From positions 1 through 47,784 of the forward strand of contig QVQC01000039.1 of assembly GCA_003428585.1 (NCBI GenBank): a stretch of DNA of 47,784 nt. Direction: 5' to 3'. Below the pieces are notes generated by a model that worked only from the letters and a program-made list of their open reading frames with translations, searched no databases and was not told where the DNA came from. A program made the position numbers and the translations under genes. How positions within the stretch are numbered: position 1 is the first letter of the stretch; the number at the start of each line of letters is the position of its first letter. Shown here piece by piece: positions 32,969 through 41,942 of this stretch. The DNA comes from Nioella halotolerans. Its GTDB lineage: Bacteria > Pseudomonadota > Alphaproteobacteria > Rhodobacterales > Rhodobacteraceae.

Positions 32969-33886
32969 ATGTGGCAAGCGGTTGGCCGGGCGGCTTTTAC
33001 CCTTCTTTTCATCGTGGGCACGGTGTCCGAGGCGCCGGCGCAGGATCGCGGTCGTCTTGGGCAGGCGCGGCTTTTCACCAATGACCTGATCGGCGACGGG
33101 GAAGACCGTTGGCGCTCCGGCGCTTACTGGGTCAGCGATGTGCGCGGGCTGGACTGGGCAGGCGCGTTGCCCGAGCGCATGGGCGCGGTGATGGAATACC
33201 GCTTTCGCGGCGAGGTGATCGCCCCGAGCAACCTCAACGCCCCGGCACCCGGCGACCGGCTGTTCGCCGGGGTGCTTTCGGTCGGGGCACATACGCATTT
33301 CGACTGGCATGGCTACGAGGTCAGCTTCGGCGCCGATATCGTCGCCATGGGTGAGCAGACCGGAATCCGCCATTTGCAGGAAGCGATGCATGACGTGTTT
33401 AGCCTCGCCTCCAGCAATGTCGAGACTTTCCAGGTCGATAACGGCATCTACCTGCATGGCACGCTGGAACTGGGCCGGGAATACAACCTTGGCAACAGCC
33501 GCCTGCGCCCCTTCGTCGAGGTGCAGGCCGGTGTGGAAACGATGGCCCGCGCCGGGATGGACTGGACCTTCGGCGGCTACGGAGATGGCGGCTTGCGCCT
33601 GCGTGACGTGACCACCGGCCAGCGGATCAGCGCCGTGGACAGCCCCTTTGATCAAGGATATTCTTTCTTGCTGGGCGGCGACATCGCCTATGTCGACAAC
33701 TCGCGCTATCTGCCCTCCGACCGCGGCTACACACCGGAGGACACGCGCTACAGGCTTCGGGCGGGCGTGAACTATGCTTTCGGCCATTCCAATGTCTTTT
33801 ACGGCATGACCTACCTGTCGGAGGAATTCGTGGGCCAGCCCGAAGGGCAGACCGTCGGGTCGCTGACCCTAGCCCTCGAATTCTGA
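32969..33886 (+). CDS. LpxR-family outer-membrane lipid A deacylase
   Basis: A 305-residue protein with a signal peptide (about 1-25, ending APAQ) and an Asp/Tyr-rich beta-barrel sequence ending in SLTLALEF, an outer-membrane C-terminal signature with terminal Phe. LpxR family features are the early Asn38-Asp39 in LFTNDLIGDGEDRW and a histidine in TGIRHLQEAMHDVF, corresponding to the known Asn-Asp and His active-site positions. LpxR removes the 3'-acyloxyacyl group of lipid A. I preferred the ATG at 32969 over the GTG just before it because of spacing to GAGG. It is a single-gene unit. Confidence 0.8.
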   Translation: MWQAVGRAAFTLLFIVGTVSEAPAQDRGRLGQARLFTNDLIGDGEDRWRSGAYWVSDVRGLDWAGALPERMGAVMEYRFRGEVIAPSNLNAPAPGDRLFAGVLSVGAHTHFDWHGYEVSFGADIVAMGEQTGIRHLQEAMHDVFSLASSNVETFQVDNGIYLHGTLELGREYNLGNSRLRPFVEVQAGVETMARAGMDWTFGGYGDGGLRLRDVTTGQRISAVDSPFDQGYSFLLGGDIAYVDNSRYLPSDRGYTPEDTRYRLRAGVNYAFGHSNVFYGMTYLSEEFVGQPEGQTVGSLTLALEF

Positions 33887-33995
33887 CACCGCGGTCGAAA
33901 ATTTTTTCCGAATCGCAAGCGAATCGCCCCCTTCCCAGGGTGATTCGAGCGTGCTACGATTCGCGGACAAGGGCAGAAAAAACAGGCAAATCGGG

Positions 33996-35066
33996 ATGAG
34001 CACGGGCACTGGGGGCCTGACCATGATCGCATGGTCGCAAACCCTGATAGAGGGCGGTCCGGCAGAACATAACAACGAACTGGCCGAAGGGATGACTTGG
34101 CGCTGGCAGGGCCGCGCGCTTCCACTGGAGGGCGATGGCGCCGCGCTTCTCCTGGGTGTCAGCCAGGATCACGCCGAGCTTCGTGCAAGGGCCGCGCGGG
34201 TGGTGCGCAAATTGCTGCACCACCCGGCGCCCACCCCCGGGCAAGACGCCGCCGCCGATGCCGACCCGCTGTTCGCGGGGGCCTTCGTCGTCGCGGACGG
34301 GCCGCGTTTCTACACCGTTGTGCCGGTAACCGCGCGCGACGGGCACCTGCCCATCCTGCTGTTTCCCGATGCGATGCCGCCGGCAAACCGGGATCTTGCG
34401 ATCATCCGCGTGAACCAGCCCCGACCTATGGCGGCCGCGGACGACACCTCCGTCATCTGTTTTACGCCGGGCACCCGGCTGCGCACCGAATCCGGCGACG
34501 TTGCGATCGAGGATCTCGGGCCCGGCGACCGGATCCTGACCCGCGACGATGGCCCGCAAACGCTTGTCTGGACCGGGCAGCGGCGGATGTCGGGCGCGCG
34601 GCTTTTCGCGATGCCGGGGCAAAGGCCGATCCGGATGCGCGCCGGCGCGCTGGGGATTGACCGGCCGGATGCCGACCTTGTCGTGTCGCCCGACCACCGA
34701 GTTGTCGTGAAGGGCGCCGTCGCCCGCGATCTCTGGGGCGAGGCGGAAGTGCTGGTCAGCGCCCGCGACCTTGTCGGCGACCGGCGGGTGACGGTGGACC
34801 ATTCCCTGCGCGAGACGTGGTATGTCCACCTGATGCTGGACCGCCACCAGGTGATCTGGGCCAACGGGCTGGAGGTGGAAACCTTCCACCCCGGCTACAT
34901 GGGGCTGGACCACCTTGACCCCGGTCAGCGACACAGTCTTCTGTCGCATTTCCCCGATCTGGCCGACGACCCGTTCAACTACGGTGCCCCGGCCCGGCGG
35001 ATGCTGGACCGGGCCGAGGCGGCGATCCTGATGCACGGGCTTGGAAACACCGGCCTGGGGCATTGA
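33996..35066 (+). CDS. Hint (hedgehog/intein-type) domain protein
   Basis: A protein of about 356 residues. The first part (about 1-145) is unassigned. From about residue 148 a Hint domain begins with VICFTPGTRLRTESGDVAIEDLGPGDRILT, the splice-block A motif with a cysteine where autoprocessing domains carry the nucleophile. VVSPDHRVVV follows (the block B-like histidine) and ends near WANGLEVETFHPG. Rhodobacteraceae carry many proteins of this kind, often secreted by type I systems, but there are no RTX repeats here. Whether it self-cleaves is unknown. The start is uncertain: GTG 33951, ATG 33996 or ATG 34023. Confidence 0.8.
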   Translation: MSTGTGGLTMIAWSQTLIEGGPAEHNNELAEGMTWRWQGRALPLEGDGAALLLGVSQDHAELRARAARVVRKLLHHPAPTPGQDAAADADPLFAGAFVVADGPRFYTVVPVTARDGHLPILLFPDAMPPANRDLAIIRVNQPRPMAAADDTSVICFTPGTRLRTESGDVAIEDLGPGDRILTRDDGPQTLVWTGQRRMSGARLFAMPGQRPIRMRAGALGIDRPDADLVVSPDHRVVVKGAVARDLWGEAEVLVSARDLVGDRRVTVDHSLRETWYVHLMLDRHQVIWANGLEVETFHPGYMGLDHLDPGQRHSLLSHFPDLADDPFNYGAPARRMLDRAEAAILMHGLGNTGLGH

Positions 35067-35098
35067 CTCCCCCGGTCAGGGCTGTAAAAGCCGCCCAT

Positions 35099-35123
35099 CC
35101 CGGCAAGCGATTGCCGGGGTTTT
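35099..35123 (+). terminator. Terminator after the Hint-domain gene
   Basis: An 8-bp stem (35099-35106 and 35111-35118) with a GCGA loop, followed by GGTTTTC. It lies 33 bases after the stop. Confidence 0.75.
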
Positions 35124-35213
35124 CATTGGTGTTGGTGGCCCCCGCAAGGGGATGCCTGTCGGGCCTCGGCCAAAGGACAACGCCCTTCGCACGAGAAAGA
35201 AGGAGATCAGACG

Positions 35214-35834
35214 GTGACCAAACGCACCTCTGCCAAGTACAAGATCGACCGCCGCATGGGCGAAAACATCTGGGGCCGCCCCAAGTCCCCCGTCAACCGC
35301 CGCGAATACGGCCCCGGCCAGCACGGCCAGCGCCGCAAGGGCAAGATGTCCGATTTCGGCCTGCAGCTGCGCGCCAAGCAGAAGCTTAAGGGCTATTACG
35401 GCGACCTGACCGAAAAGCAGTTCCGCCGCATCTTCGCCGAGGCCGAGCGCCTGCGCGGCGACACCGGTGAAATCCTGATCGGCCTTCTGGAACGCCGCCT
35501 CGACGCGGTCGTCTACCGCGCCAAGTTCGTGGCGACCATGTTCGCGGCTCGGCAGTTCGTGAACCATGGCCACGTGAAGGTGAACGGCAAGCGCGTCAAC
35601 ATCCCCTCCTACCGCGTGAAGGAAGGCGACGTGATCGAAGTGCGCGAGAAGTCCAAGCAGATCGCCGTCCTGCTGGAAGCCGTGCAACTGGCCGAACGCG
35701 ACGTGCCCGATTACATCGAGGCCGACCATTCCAAGATGACCGCGACCTTCGTGCGCACCCCCGGCCTCGGCGATGTGCCCTACGCGGTGCACATGGAACC
35801 GAACCTCGTCATCGAATACTACGCGCAGAACTGA
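35214..35834 (+). CDS. rpsD: 30S ribosomal protein S4
   Basis: A 206-residue primary 16S rRNA-binding protein of the small subunit. It has [19 protein letters not shown] at the N-terminus, [18 protein letters not shown], then the S4 RNA-binding domain (about 95-160) with [21 protein letters not shown]. It lacks the N-terminal zinc cysteines of some S4 proteins, as usual in alphaproteobacteria. It starts with GTG at 35214 after a strong GAAGGAG. It is a stand-alone gene bounded by terminators on both sides. Confidence 0.97.
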   Translation: MTKRTSAKYKIDRRMGENIWGRPKSPVNRREYGPGQHGQRRKGKMSDFGLQLRAKQKLKGYYGDLTEKQFRRIFAEAERLRGDTGEILIGLLERRLDAVVYRAKFVATMFAARQFVNHGHVKVNGKRVNIPSYRVKEGDVIEVREKSKQIAVLLEAVQLAERDVPDYIEADHSKMTATFVRTPGLGDVPYAVHMEPNLVIEYYAQN

Positions 35835-35858
35835 GCTTTCCGCGCATCCCGAATAACG

Positions 35859-35887
35859 AAGAGCCGCCCCCGTCGGGCGGCTCTTTT
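35859..35887 (+). terminator. Terminator of rpsD
   Basis: A stem of about 11 bp (35859-35869 with 35875-35885) and a 5-base loop, ending in TTTT. It lies 24 bases after the stop and may also serve the convergent permease gene. Confidence 0.88.
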
Positions 35888-35903
35888 AGGTTCCGGGGGG
35901 CGT

Positions 35904-36968
35904 TCAGGCCGGTTGCGCCATCGCGCCACGATGGTCGAGCAGCCTGCTTGTCGCCATGCCCCCCACCCACATGCAGAACAGCGCCAACCAAGCGGTTCCG
36001 ACGAAGATCGACCCGCCAGTGACCCCCGCCCCTATAGCGCAGCCACCCGCCAGCATGCCGCCCATGCCCATCAGCGCGGCGCCGAACAGCGCCTGGCGCA
36101 TGGTGCCTGCCCCATCAAATCCCTGCCATTTCAGATCGCGCCCCCAAGCGGCGGCGAGGAAGGCACCAAGGAACACGCCCGGGACGAGGCCGATGTCGAA
36201 CTCCAGCACCGGGCTCGCGGTCAGAAAGAACATCAGCGTGTTGGCCGAGGGGCCGGTGAAGGTCGCGCTTTCGACCTGCACCGGCTCAAACGCCACCTGG
36301 CTGAGCGCGAAGGTCAGCGCCCAGCCAACCGCGACGGCAAAGCCGACACCCGAGGCCATGACCAGCACCTTGAGGCCGACCCGGTTGCGCCGCGCCAGCC
36401 ACAGCGCGACAAGGGCGAGGATCAACCCGATCACGACCCCCGTCTCCCGCGGCAGGCGGAGCATGGACACAAGGTCGATATTGCTGCCCCCCGGCGTGAT
36501 CCAGAGCGCCGCGATCCAGTCGCGCAGCGGTGCCAGCCAGCCCTGCAACGACATCTGCGCGACCACCGCGAAAACCAGCCCCGACACGATGGAGCGCAGG
36601 TTGCCCGTCGCCGCCAGCACCAGCAGCCGCCCCGAACAGCCGCGCGCCAGCACCATGCCCGCGCCGAACATCAGCCCGCCGACGATCGCGCCGGACACCG
36701 AACCGGGCACCGCCATCATCCGCGCATCGGCCGCGCGCATCAGCCCCGAAAGCTCCGCCACCTGCACCCAGACAAGCGCTGTCGAGAAGGCCAGGAGCCA
36801 GATCGCCATTCGGTTGCCGAGTCGGCCCTTGGCGAACTCGACCACCGAGGCGCGCAGGCAGAAACCCGAACGCTGCGCCGCGATGCCGAAGATCACGCCG
36901 GTGATCAGCCCGAAAAGCGCGGCGGCCGAGGGCTCGCCGATCCGGTCGACAAGGGGGATGATGTCCAT
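35904..36968 (-). CDS. YeeE/YedE-family permease, thiosulfate transporter-like (TsuA)
   Basis: A 354-residue inner-membrane protein with about 9-10 helices and internal pseudo-symmetry. The three conserved cysteines of the TsuA sulfur pathway are present: Cys37 in QRSGFCLRAS, Cys111 in LARGCSGRLL and Cys310 in LAGGCAIGAG. TsuA imports thiosulfate by transient cysteine hydrogen-bonding. Others in the family move related sulfur compounds. The ATG at 36968 with AGGAGA upstream is better than the frame start at 36992. No TusA/TsuB partner is adjacent, but the DsrE/rhodanese unit lies 4 kb away. Confidence 0.87.
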   Translation of the reverse strand: MDIIPLVDRIGEPSAAALFGLITGVIFGIAAQRSGFCLRASVVEFAKGRLGNRMAIWLLAFSTALVWVQVAELSGLMRAADARMMAVPGSVSGAIVGGLMFGAGMVLARGCSGRLLVLAATGNLRSIVSGLVFAVVAQMSLQGWLAPLRDWIAALWITPGGSNIDLVSMLRLPRETGVVIGLILALVALWLARRNRVGLKVLVMASGVGFAVAVGWALTFALSQVAFEPVQVESATFTGPSANTLMFFLTASPVLEFDIGLVPGVFLGAFLAAAWGRDLKWQGFDGAGTMRQALFGAALMGMGGMLAGGCAIGAGVTGGSIFVGTAWLALFCMWVGGMATSRLLDHRGAMAQPA

Positions 36969-37098
36969 GGTCTTCTCCTGCGGTATCGCCAAGGTTTTGC
37001 GCCGCTTGCCAACGCGCGGCCTTGATTCATGTCATATGCACGGGTCTGAATGCGATTTTTCGCTCGTCGGGCGGTGCAAAATTGCCTAGATCGCGGGC

Positions 37099-38346
37099 AT
37101 GGCTGGCAAACCCTTTTTCCGCACGCTGCCGCTGGACAGCGCCAAGGCCCTGCCGCTCTGGCGTCAGCCGGTGGCGCTGCTCTTTCTCATGGCGCTGTGC
37201 ATGCCCATCGCCTTCGCGACATGGACGGCGCTACTGAACAACTTCGTGATCGAGGTCGCGGGGTTCGACGGGTCGGATATCGGCTGGCTTCACACGGTGC
37301 GCGAGATCCCCGGCTTCCTTGCCATCGGGGTGATCGCGCTGATCATGGTGGTGCGCGAACAGGTGTTGGCACTTCTGTCGCTGGTGCTGCTGGGGGCGGC
37401 CACCGCGGTGACGGCGCAGTTTCCCTCGCTCGGCGGGATCCTGATGGTGACACTGCTCAGTTCCATCGGCTTTCACTATTACGAAACGGTGAACCAGTCG
37501 CTGCAACTGCAATGGCTGGACAAGAAACGTGCGCCGCAGGTGCTGGGCTGGTTGCTGGCCGCCGGGTCGGGCGCGACGCTGGTGGCCTATGGGCTGATCA
37601 TCCTGACATGGCGCGCCTATGATCTGAGCTTTTCGGTGGTCTACTGGACGGCAGGCGGCTTTACCGCGCTTGTCGCGCTTTATTGCCTTTTCGCCTATCC
37701 ACAGTTCGAGGCGCCCAATCCGCAACGCAAGCAATTCATCCTGCGCCGGCGCTACTGGCTTTATTACGCGTTGCAATTCATGGCCGGTGCGCGGCGGCAG
37801 ATCTTCGTGGTCTTCGCCGGATTCATGATGGTCGAGCGCTTCGGCTTCGACGTGCACGAAGTGACGCTGCTGTTCATGGCGACGCTGGTGCTGAACATGA
37901 TCTGCGCGCCGCTTCTGGGCAAGCTGGTCAGCGTCTTCGGCGAACGCATGGCACTTGCGCTTGAATATGTCGGGCTGACCGGGGTCTTCCTGCTTTATGC
38001 CGGGATTTACTTCTTCGACTGGGGCGTGACGCTGGCTATCGCGCTTTACATCGTAGATCACCTGTTCTTCTCGCTGGCCCTTGCCATCAAGACCTATTTC
38101 CAGAAGATCGCCGATCCCGGAGACATCGCCCCCACCGCCGCCGTGGCCTTCACCATCAACCATATCGCGGCGGTGTTCCTGCCCGCAGCCCTCGGGTACC
38201 TGTGGCTGGTCACGCCCGGCGCGGTCTTCGTGCTGGCCGCTGCGATGGCGGTGGTGTCGCTTCTGTTGGCGCTGATGATCCCGCGCCACCCGCAGCCGGG
38301 CAGCGAAACGGTGCTGCAGGCCGCCCTGCCCGCCCCGGCGGAGTGA
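37099..38346 (+). CDS. MFS transporter
   Basis: A 415-residue 12-helix transporter with helix-breaking Gly/Pro positions typical of MFS. The canonical loop motif is weak, and the central loop is FAYPQFEAPNPQRKQFILRR. A ligand cannot be assigned. There is no clear Shine-Dalgarno before the ATG at 37099, so the start may be different or translation may be weak. It converges head-on with the next gene: its TGA and the opposing TGA are one TGATCA palindrome with no base between. Confidence 0.85.
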   Translation: MAGKPFFRTLPLDSAKALPLWRQPVALLFLMALCMPIAFATWTALLNNFVIEVAGFDGSDIGWLHTVREIPGFLAIGVIALIMVVREQVLALLSLVLLGAATAVTAQFPSLGGILMVTLLSSIGFHYYETVNQSLQLQWLDKKRAPQVLGWLLAAGSGATLVAYGLIILTWRAYDLSFSVVYWTAGGFTALVALYCLFAYPQFEAPNPQRKQFILRRRYWLYYALQFMAGARRQIFVVFAGFMMVERFGFDVHEVTLLFMATLVLNMICAPLLGKLVSVFGERMALALEYVGLTGVFLLYAGIYFFDWGVTLAIALYIVDHLFFSLALAIKTYFQKIADPGDIAPTAAVAFTINHIAAVFLPAALGYLWLVTPGAVFVLAAAMAVVSLLLALMIPRHPQPGSETVLQAALPAPAE

Positions 38347-38730
38347 TCAGGGCAGCGGGCAAGGCGGGGTGAAATCGAACATGACAATCTGGTCGCCAAT
38401 CAATTCGAACGCCACCCCGCTGCTGCAATCGCTGGCGGTGGTGGCCGTTCCTGAAAGCTCTGCCCGATCGCCGTTCATGCTGATCGCGGAGAAAGACACG
38501 TCGACATAAGGCTGCAAGCCGCTGAACATCAGGTCCAGATCCGCCACGGAGAATTGCTGCTGCAATTGCTGATGCATGCGGGCATGGGCAGCGGCATAGT
38601 CGCCTGCGGCCAACTCCTCGACAAAGCCGCGCGCATGATCGCGCACGCCTGAACTGGCGAACATCACCACGCCGTAGATCAAGCTGCCAATGCCCAAAAA
38701 TACCAAAACAATGATCCCGAAAACCCTCAT
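38347..38730 (-). CDS. Small membrane-anchored protein of unknown function
   Basis: A 127-residue protein with one N-terminal transmembrane helix (about 3-27). A soluble domain follows: helix RDHARGFVEELAAGDYAAAHARM, then beta strands ending in FDFTPPCPLP. The pattern of an alpha-helix followed by strands resembles small cystatin/NTF2-like lipoprotein-type folds (DUF4864-like), but I cannot assign it firmly. Two cysteines (SDCSSG and PPCPLP) could form a disulphide outside the membrane. GGGGGAAA precedes the ATG. Its stop abuts that of the converging MFS gene. Confidence 0.7.
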   Translation of the reverse strand: MRVFGIIVLVFLGIGSLIYGVVMFASSGVRDHARGFVEELAAGDYAAAHARMHQQLQQQFSVADLDLMFSGLQPYVDVSFSAISMNGDRAELSGTATTASDCSSGVAFELIGDQIVMFDFTPPCPLP

Positions 38731-38821
38731 GACGTTTCCCCCACGGCAGTCGAGGCGCGGGCTGATTCCCGCTACGGTGTGGGAAATGATACAGCACTGT
38801 CTGGTCAGCGCACCAGACTGC

Positions 38822-39514
38822 TTAGGTCCGCGCCGCCTCGAAAGCGGCCCAGGCTTTCTCGAACGCGTCGAAATCGAAACCCTCGGCGCTGGCCGGGTCG
38901 AGCACCAGCCGCTCCGTCTCCTGCATCTTGGCGATCGCGGCGCCGAGCGAGCCCACCACGTCGGGCGGGATCACCACCGCGCCGTGCCGGTCGGCATGGA
39001 CAAGGTCGCCCGGCGCCACATCCATCCCCATCACGCGCACCGGCTGATTGACGGTGCGCACATGCACGAAGCCATGGCTCGGCCCGATGCTGCCCGCGAC
39101 GACCGGGAAACCGGTGGCCATGTCGCCCAGATCGCGCATCACCCCGTTGGTCAGCGCGCCGGACATGCCGAACCCCTTGTGGATGGTGGTGTTCACCTCG
39201 CCCCAATAGGCGCCGATGGCATTGGGGTGATCGAGATCCTCTACCACCGCGACCGAGGGTTTCGGCCCTTCCGCCATAGCCTTGTAGTAGGCCATGCGGC
39301 GGGCGCGGATGGTGGCGGCGTCTTCCTTGGGGGGCGCAAGCGCCGCGATCTGCGCGGTGACGGCGTAGCCCACCATCACGCCCTCGGGGTCGCTGGCCTG
39401 CATGGTGCCACGCGTGAAGGCGTTGAAACCCCGCTTGCCCTGCGCCACCTCGATGGCGTTGCAGACGGTGGGGGTGTCGACCTTGCGCAAAAGGTCCAGA
39501 AGCTCTTGGTCCAT
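38822..39514 (-). CDS. RraA-family protein (class II oxo-acid aldolase-like)
   Basis: A 230-residue protein of the RraA/HMG-CHA aldolase family: VDTPTVCNAIEVAQG at the start, GYAVTAQ, GALTNGVMRDLGDM with the catalytic Arg-Asp pair, and GDLVHADRHGAVVIP. Members cleave 4-hydroxy-4-methyl- or 4-carboxy-2-oxo acids with a divalent metal. Others inhibit RNase E. The catabolic neighbours favour an aldolase here. GGAGG is one base before a first ATG (39517) and four before a second (39514). I chose the second. It is the last gene of the downstream operon. Confidence 0.82.
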   Translation of the reverse strand: MDQELLDLLRKVDTPTVCNAIEVAQGKRGFNAFTRGTMQASDPEGVMVGYAVTAQIAALAPPKEDAATIRARRMAYYKAMAEGPKPSVAVVEDLDHPNAIGAYWGEVNTTIHKGFGMSGALTNGVMRDLGDMATGFPVVAGSIGPSHGFVHVRTVNQPVRVMGMDVAPGDLVHADRHGAVVIPPDVVGSLGAAIAKMQETERLVLDPASAEGFDFDAFEKAWAAFEAART

Positions 39515-40206
39515 CATTCCTCCAGCCAGCGGGACAGGGCCGCTGTCGTGATCTCGGGTTGTTCCAGCGTGGGCAGGTGGCCCGCGTTCTCGACGATTTC
39601 CAGCTGGCTGCCCGGCAGAAGGTCATGCATCAATTCGTGCCGCGCCACCGGGCAAAGCGCATCGTGCCGCCCGCAAAGCACAAGCGCCGGGCCCAAGAAG
39701 GCGCGAAGCGTGTCCTGCTGGTCGGGGCGGTCGCGCAGGGCAATGGACTGATTGACGAAAACCTGTGGGCCGAGCGCCTCTGCCATGTCCATGCACAGAT
39801 CGAGGATGGCCGGCTTGCGCGGGCTGTCGACAAGGTAGGTCGGTTTCATCTCGTCGCGCATCACGTCGCGCAGACGGCCAGCTTTCGCGGCCTCCATCTG
39901 GGGGGTGCGCCGTTGCTTGGCGGCCTCGGCCTCGGCCAGCGGGTTGGTGTCGAGAAGGGCCAGCCGCGTCACCCGTTCCGGGGCTTGCCGCACCACCTCC
40001 ATCGCCACGATCCCGCCCATGGAAAGGCCCGCAAGCGCGAAGCGCGGCGGTGCCGTGACCAGAACCGCGCGCGCAAGCTCCGCCATGGTATCGGCGCCAC
40101 CGATCGGCGCGACCATCACCGCGCGATCCGCCGACAGCGCCGATATCTGTGGCAGGAACAGACGGGCATCGCACATCATGCCCGGAAGCAGGACAAGCGG
40201 CGTCAT
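39514..40206 (-). CDS. Alpha/beta hydrolase
   Basis: A 230-residue alpha/beta-hydrolase-fold enzyme. It has a nucleophile elbow AGLSMGGIVAMEV (Ser in GLSMGG), an acid in CGRHDALCP and a catalytic His in VENAGHLPTLEQPE. The opening PLVLLPGMMCDARLF forms the oxyanion region. Esterase, lactonase or a C-C hydrolase are all possible. The ATG at 40206 overlaps the stop of the MetE-like gene (ATGA), so it is translated with it, and its own stop overlaps the start of the RraA gene. Confidence 0.87.
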   Translation of the reverse strand: MTPLVLLPGMMCDARLFLPQISALSADRAVMVAPIGGADTMAELARAVLVTAPPRFALAGLSMGGIVAMEVVRQAPERVTRLALLDTNPLAEAEAAKQRRTPQMEAAKAGRLRDVMRDEMKPTYLVDSPRKPAILDLCMDMAEALGPQVFVNQSIALRDRPDQQDTLRAFLGPALVLCGRHDALCPVARHELMHDLLPGSQLEIVENAGHLPTLEQPEITTAALSRWLEE

Positions 40207-41333
40207 CCAGCCCCCCCGGCAATCGCGGCCCCTTCGGCAAGCGATTTCAGCTTGGCATAGGCAATCTCCGGGTCCACCGCACCGAAGCCCGCGAATGTGC
40301 CGAAACCGCAATCGCTGCCCGCGATCACGCGGTCCGGCCCCACGATACCGCTAAAGCGTTCGATCCGCTGTGCCACCACTTCCGGGTGTTCGACGAAATT
40401 GGTCGTCGTGTCGACCACGCCGGGCACCAGAACCTTGTCCTCGGGGATATCAGCCTTGCGGTCTCGGAACACCGTCCATTCATGGGCGTGACGGGGGTTG
40501 GAGGTTTCGAACAGGACATAACGCGCCTTCGTCGCCATCAGCGTGTCGAACATCTGCGCCATGGGAATGTCGCAGCAATGCGGCCCCTCGTAATTGCCCC
40601 AGCAGATATGCACCCTGACACGATCCTGCGGCACGTCCTGCAAGGCGTGGTTCAACGCCTCGACATGCAGGTTGGCGACCTTCAGAAACTCCGCATCCGA
40701 AAGGTCGGTGAACAGCATGTGCCGACTGAGCGCGAGGTCGGGGCAATCGAGCTGCACATCCAGCCCGGCGGCAACAATGGTTTCATATTCCGCCTTCATC
40801 GCATCGGCGAGCGCGGCAAGATAGGCCTCGCGCGTCGGGTAGAAATCGTTTTGCAGGAACAGGCTGATGACCCCCGGCGAGGCGGCGTTCATGAAGCCGT
40901 GGTCAACCGCGTGGTCCGACATCGCCGCCTTGAGGTTGGCGATGTCCTTCTGCAAATCATCCTGCCCTTTCGAGCGCACGTCGCCGGTGCACATCGGCCG
41001 TGCATATTGCGGGGTGCCGCCGTCATCGGCGAGGCGCTTGAGAAAACTGGGAAACATCTTCAGGTCGGCCGGCGCATTGCGCGGGCTGTCACCGGAAAAC
41101 CCGGTATAGCGGTCCTTCACATAGGTGGCGTAGGAGATCTTGGATGTTTCGCCATCCGAAACGATGCTGATACCAGCCTCCTTCTGTTTCCGAACAGTCT
41201 CGGACACGGCGGCGGTCATGGCAGCATCGAAAGCTGCCGGGTCGTAGGGTTCGCCCCGTTCGCGGGCGAAGATGAAATCCACCACGTCCTGCGTGCGCGG
41301 CAGGCTGCCAACATGGGTTGTCTTGATGGGCAT
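40203..41333 (-). CDS. Half-length MetE-like (cobalamin-independent methionine synthase II family) protein
   Basis: A 376-residue protein corresponding only to the catalytic C-terminal half of MetE. It opens KTTHVGSLPRT. Zinc ligands are in the segment RVHICWGNYEGPHCCDIP and in AGSDCGFGTFAG near the end. Stand-alone proteins of this type are methyltransferases whose donor and acceptor vary (for example from methylated corrinoid or small compounds to a thiol). They are not full methionine synthases. AAGGAGGAG precedes the ATG. It follows a SAM methyltransferase gene by 3 bases, so methyl transfer is a theme of the operon. Confidence 0.87.
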   Translation of the reverse strand: MPIKTTHVGSLPRTQDVVDFIFARERGEPYDPAAFDAAMTAAVSETVRKQKEAGISIVSDGETSKISYATYVKDRYTGFSGDSPRNAPADLKMFPSFLKRLADDGGTPQYARPMCTGDVRSKGQDDLQKDIANLKAAMSDHAVDHGFMNAASPGVISLFLQNDFYPTREAYLAALADAMKAEYETIVAAGLDVQLDCPDLALSRHMLFTDLSDAEFLKVANLHVEALNHALQDVPQDRVRVHICWGNYEGPHCCDIPMAQMFDTLMATKARYVLFETSNPRHAHEWTVFRDRKADIPEDKVLVPGVVDTTTNFVEHPEVVAQRIERFSGIVGPDRVIAGSDCGFGTFAGFGAVDPEIAYAKLKSLAEGAAIAGGAG

Positions 41334-41336
41334 GGC

Positions 41337-41942
41337 TTACTCCTCCTTGCGCGCCATGAGCACGCTGTGTTTGTCCGTATCGGGATCCTCGGCGAGGAAC
41401 CCCGTCATCCGCAGGCCGCATTCCTCGAGGCAGACGGCATATCCGGCCGGCGACAGCGAGGCATGATAGACCGCCTCGCCGCCCACGCTGCCGGTGGCCT
41501 CGGTGGCATCCGGCCCGACGGTGACAAGGATCGAACCGCCGGGGACAAGATGCGCCGCCATCTTGGCCAGCGTCGCGCGCTGGTCTTCGGGCATGAGGTG
41601 AAAGAAGCTGTCCCACGCGACGATTCCCTCGAATGTCTCGTCCAGATCGAGGTGGCGCATATCCCCCTGCCGCCAGTCGCCACCCGGCCAGCGGGACCGC
41701 ACGATGCCCAGCATGGCGGGCGCGAAATCCATGCCGGTCACGCGATAGCCTTCGGCGATGAACCAGCGCGCGATGGGTTCGCCCGCGCCGCAGCCAAGGT
41801 CGAGCACGCGCCCACCCTTTGGCAGGCAGGCGGCGAACCGCGCCAGCCACCGGGCCTCGAACAGCGCGCGCGAGCGTTGCGCGTCATAGACCGCCGCCTG
41901 CCGCTCGTACACGCCGCGGATATCCTCGGGCCGGCCGGTCAC
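41337..41942 (-). CDS. Class I SAM-dependent methyltransferase
   Basis: A 201-residue Rossmann-fold methyltransferase. Motif I is RVLDLGCGAGEPIARW, the motif II acid is in VTGMDFAPAML, and later motifs are GDMRHLDL and FEGIVAWDSFFHLM. The final helices contain YAVCLEECGLRMTG. The acceptor is unknown (small molecule more likely than RNA). The start is a GTG at 41942 that overlaps the HAD stop by GTGA. Confidence 0.87.
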   Translation of the reverse strand: MTGRPEDIRGVYERQAAVYDAQRSRALFEARWLARFAACLPKGGRVLDLGCGAGEPIARWFIAEGYRVTGMDFAPAMLGIVRSRWPGGDWRQGDMRHLDLDETFEGIVAWDSFFHLMPEDQRATLAKMAAHLVPGGSILVTVGPDATEATGSVGGEAVYHASLSPAGYAVCLEECGLRMTGFLAEDPDTDKHSVLMARKEE

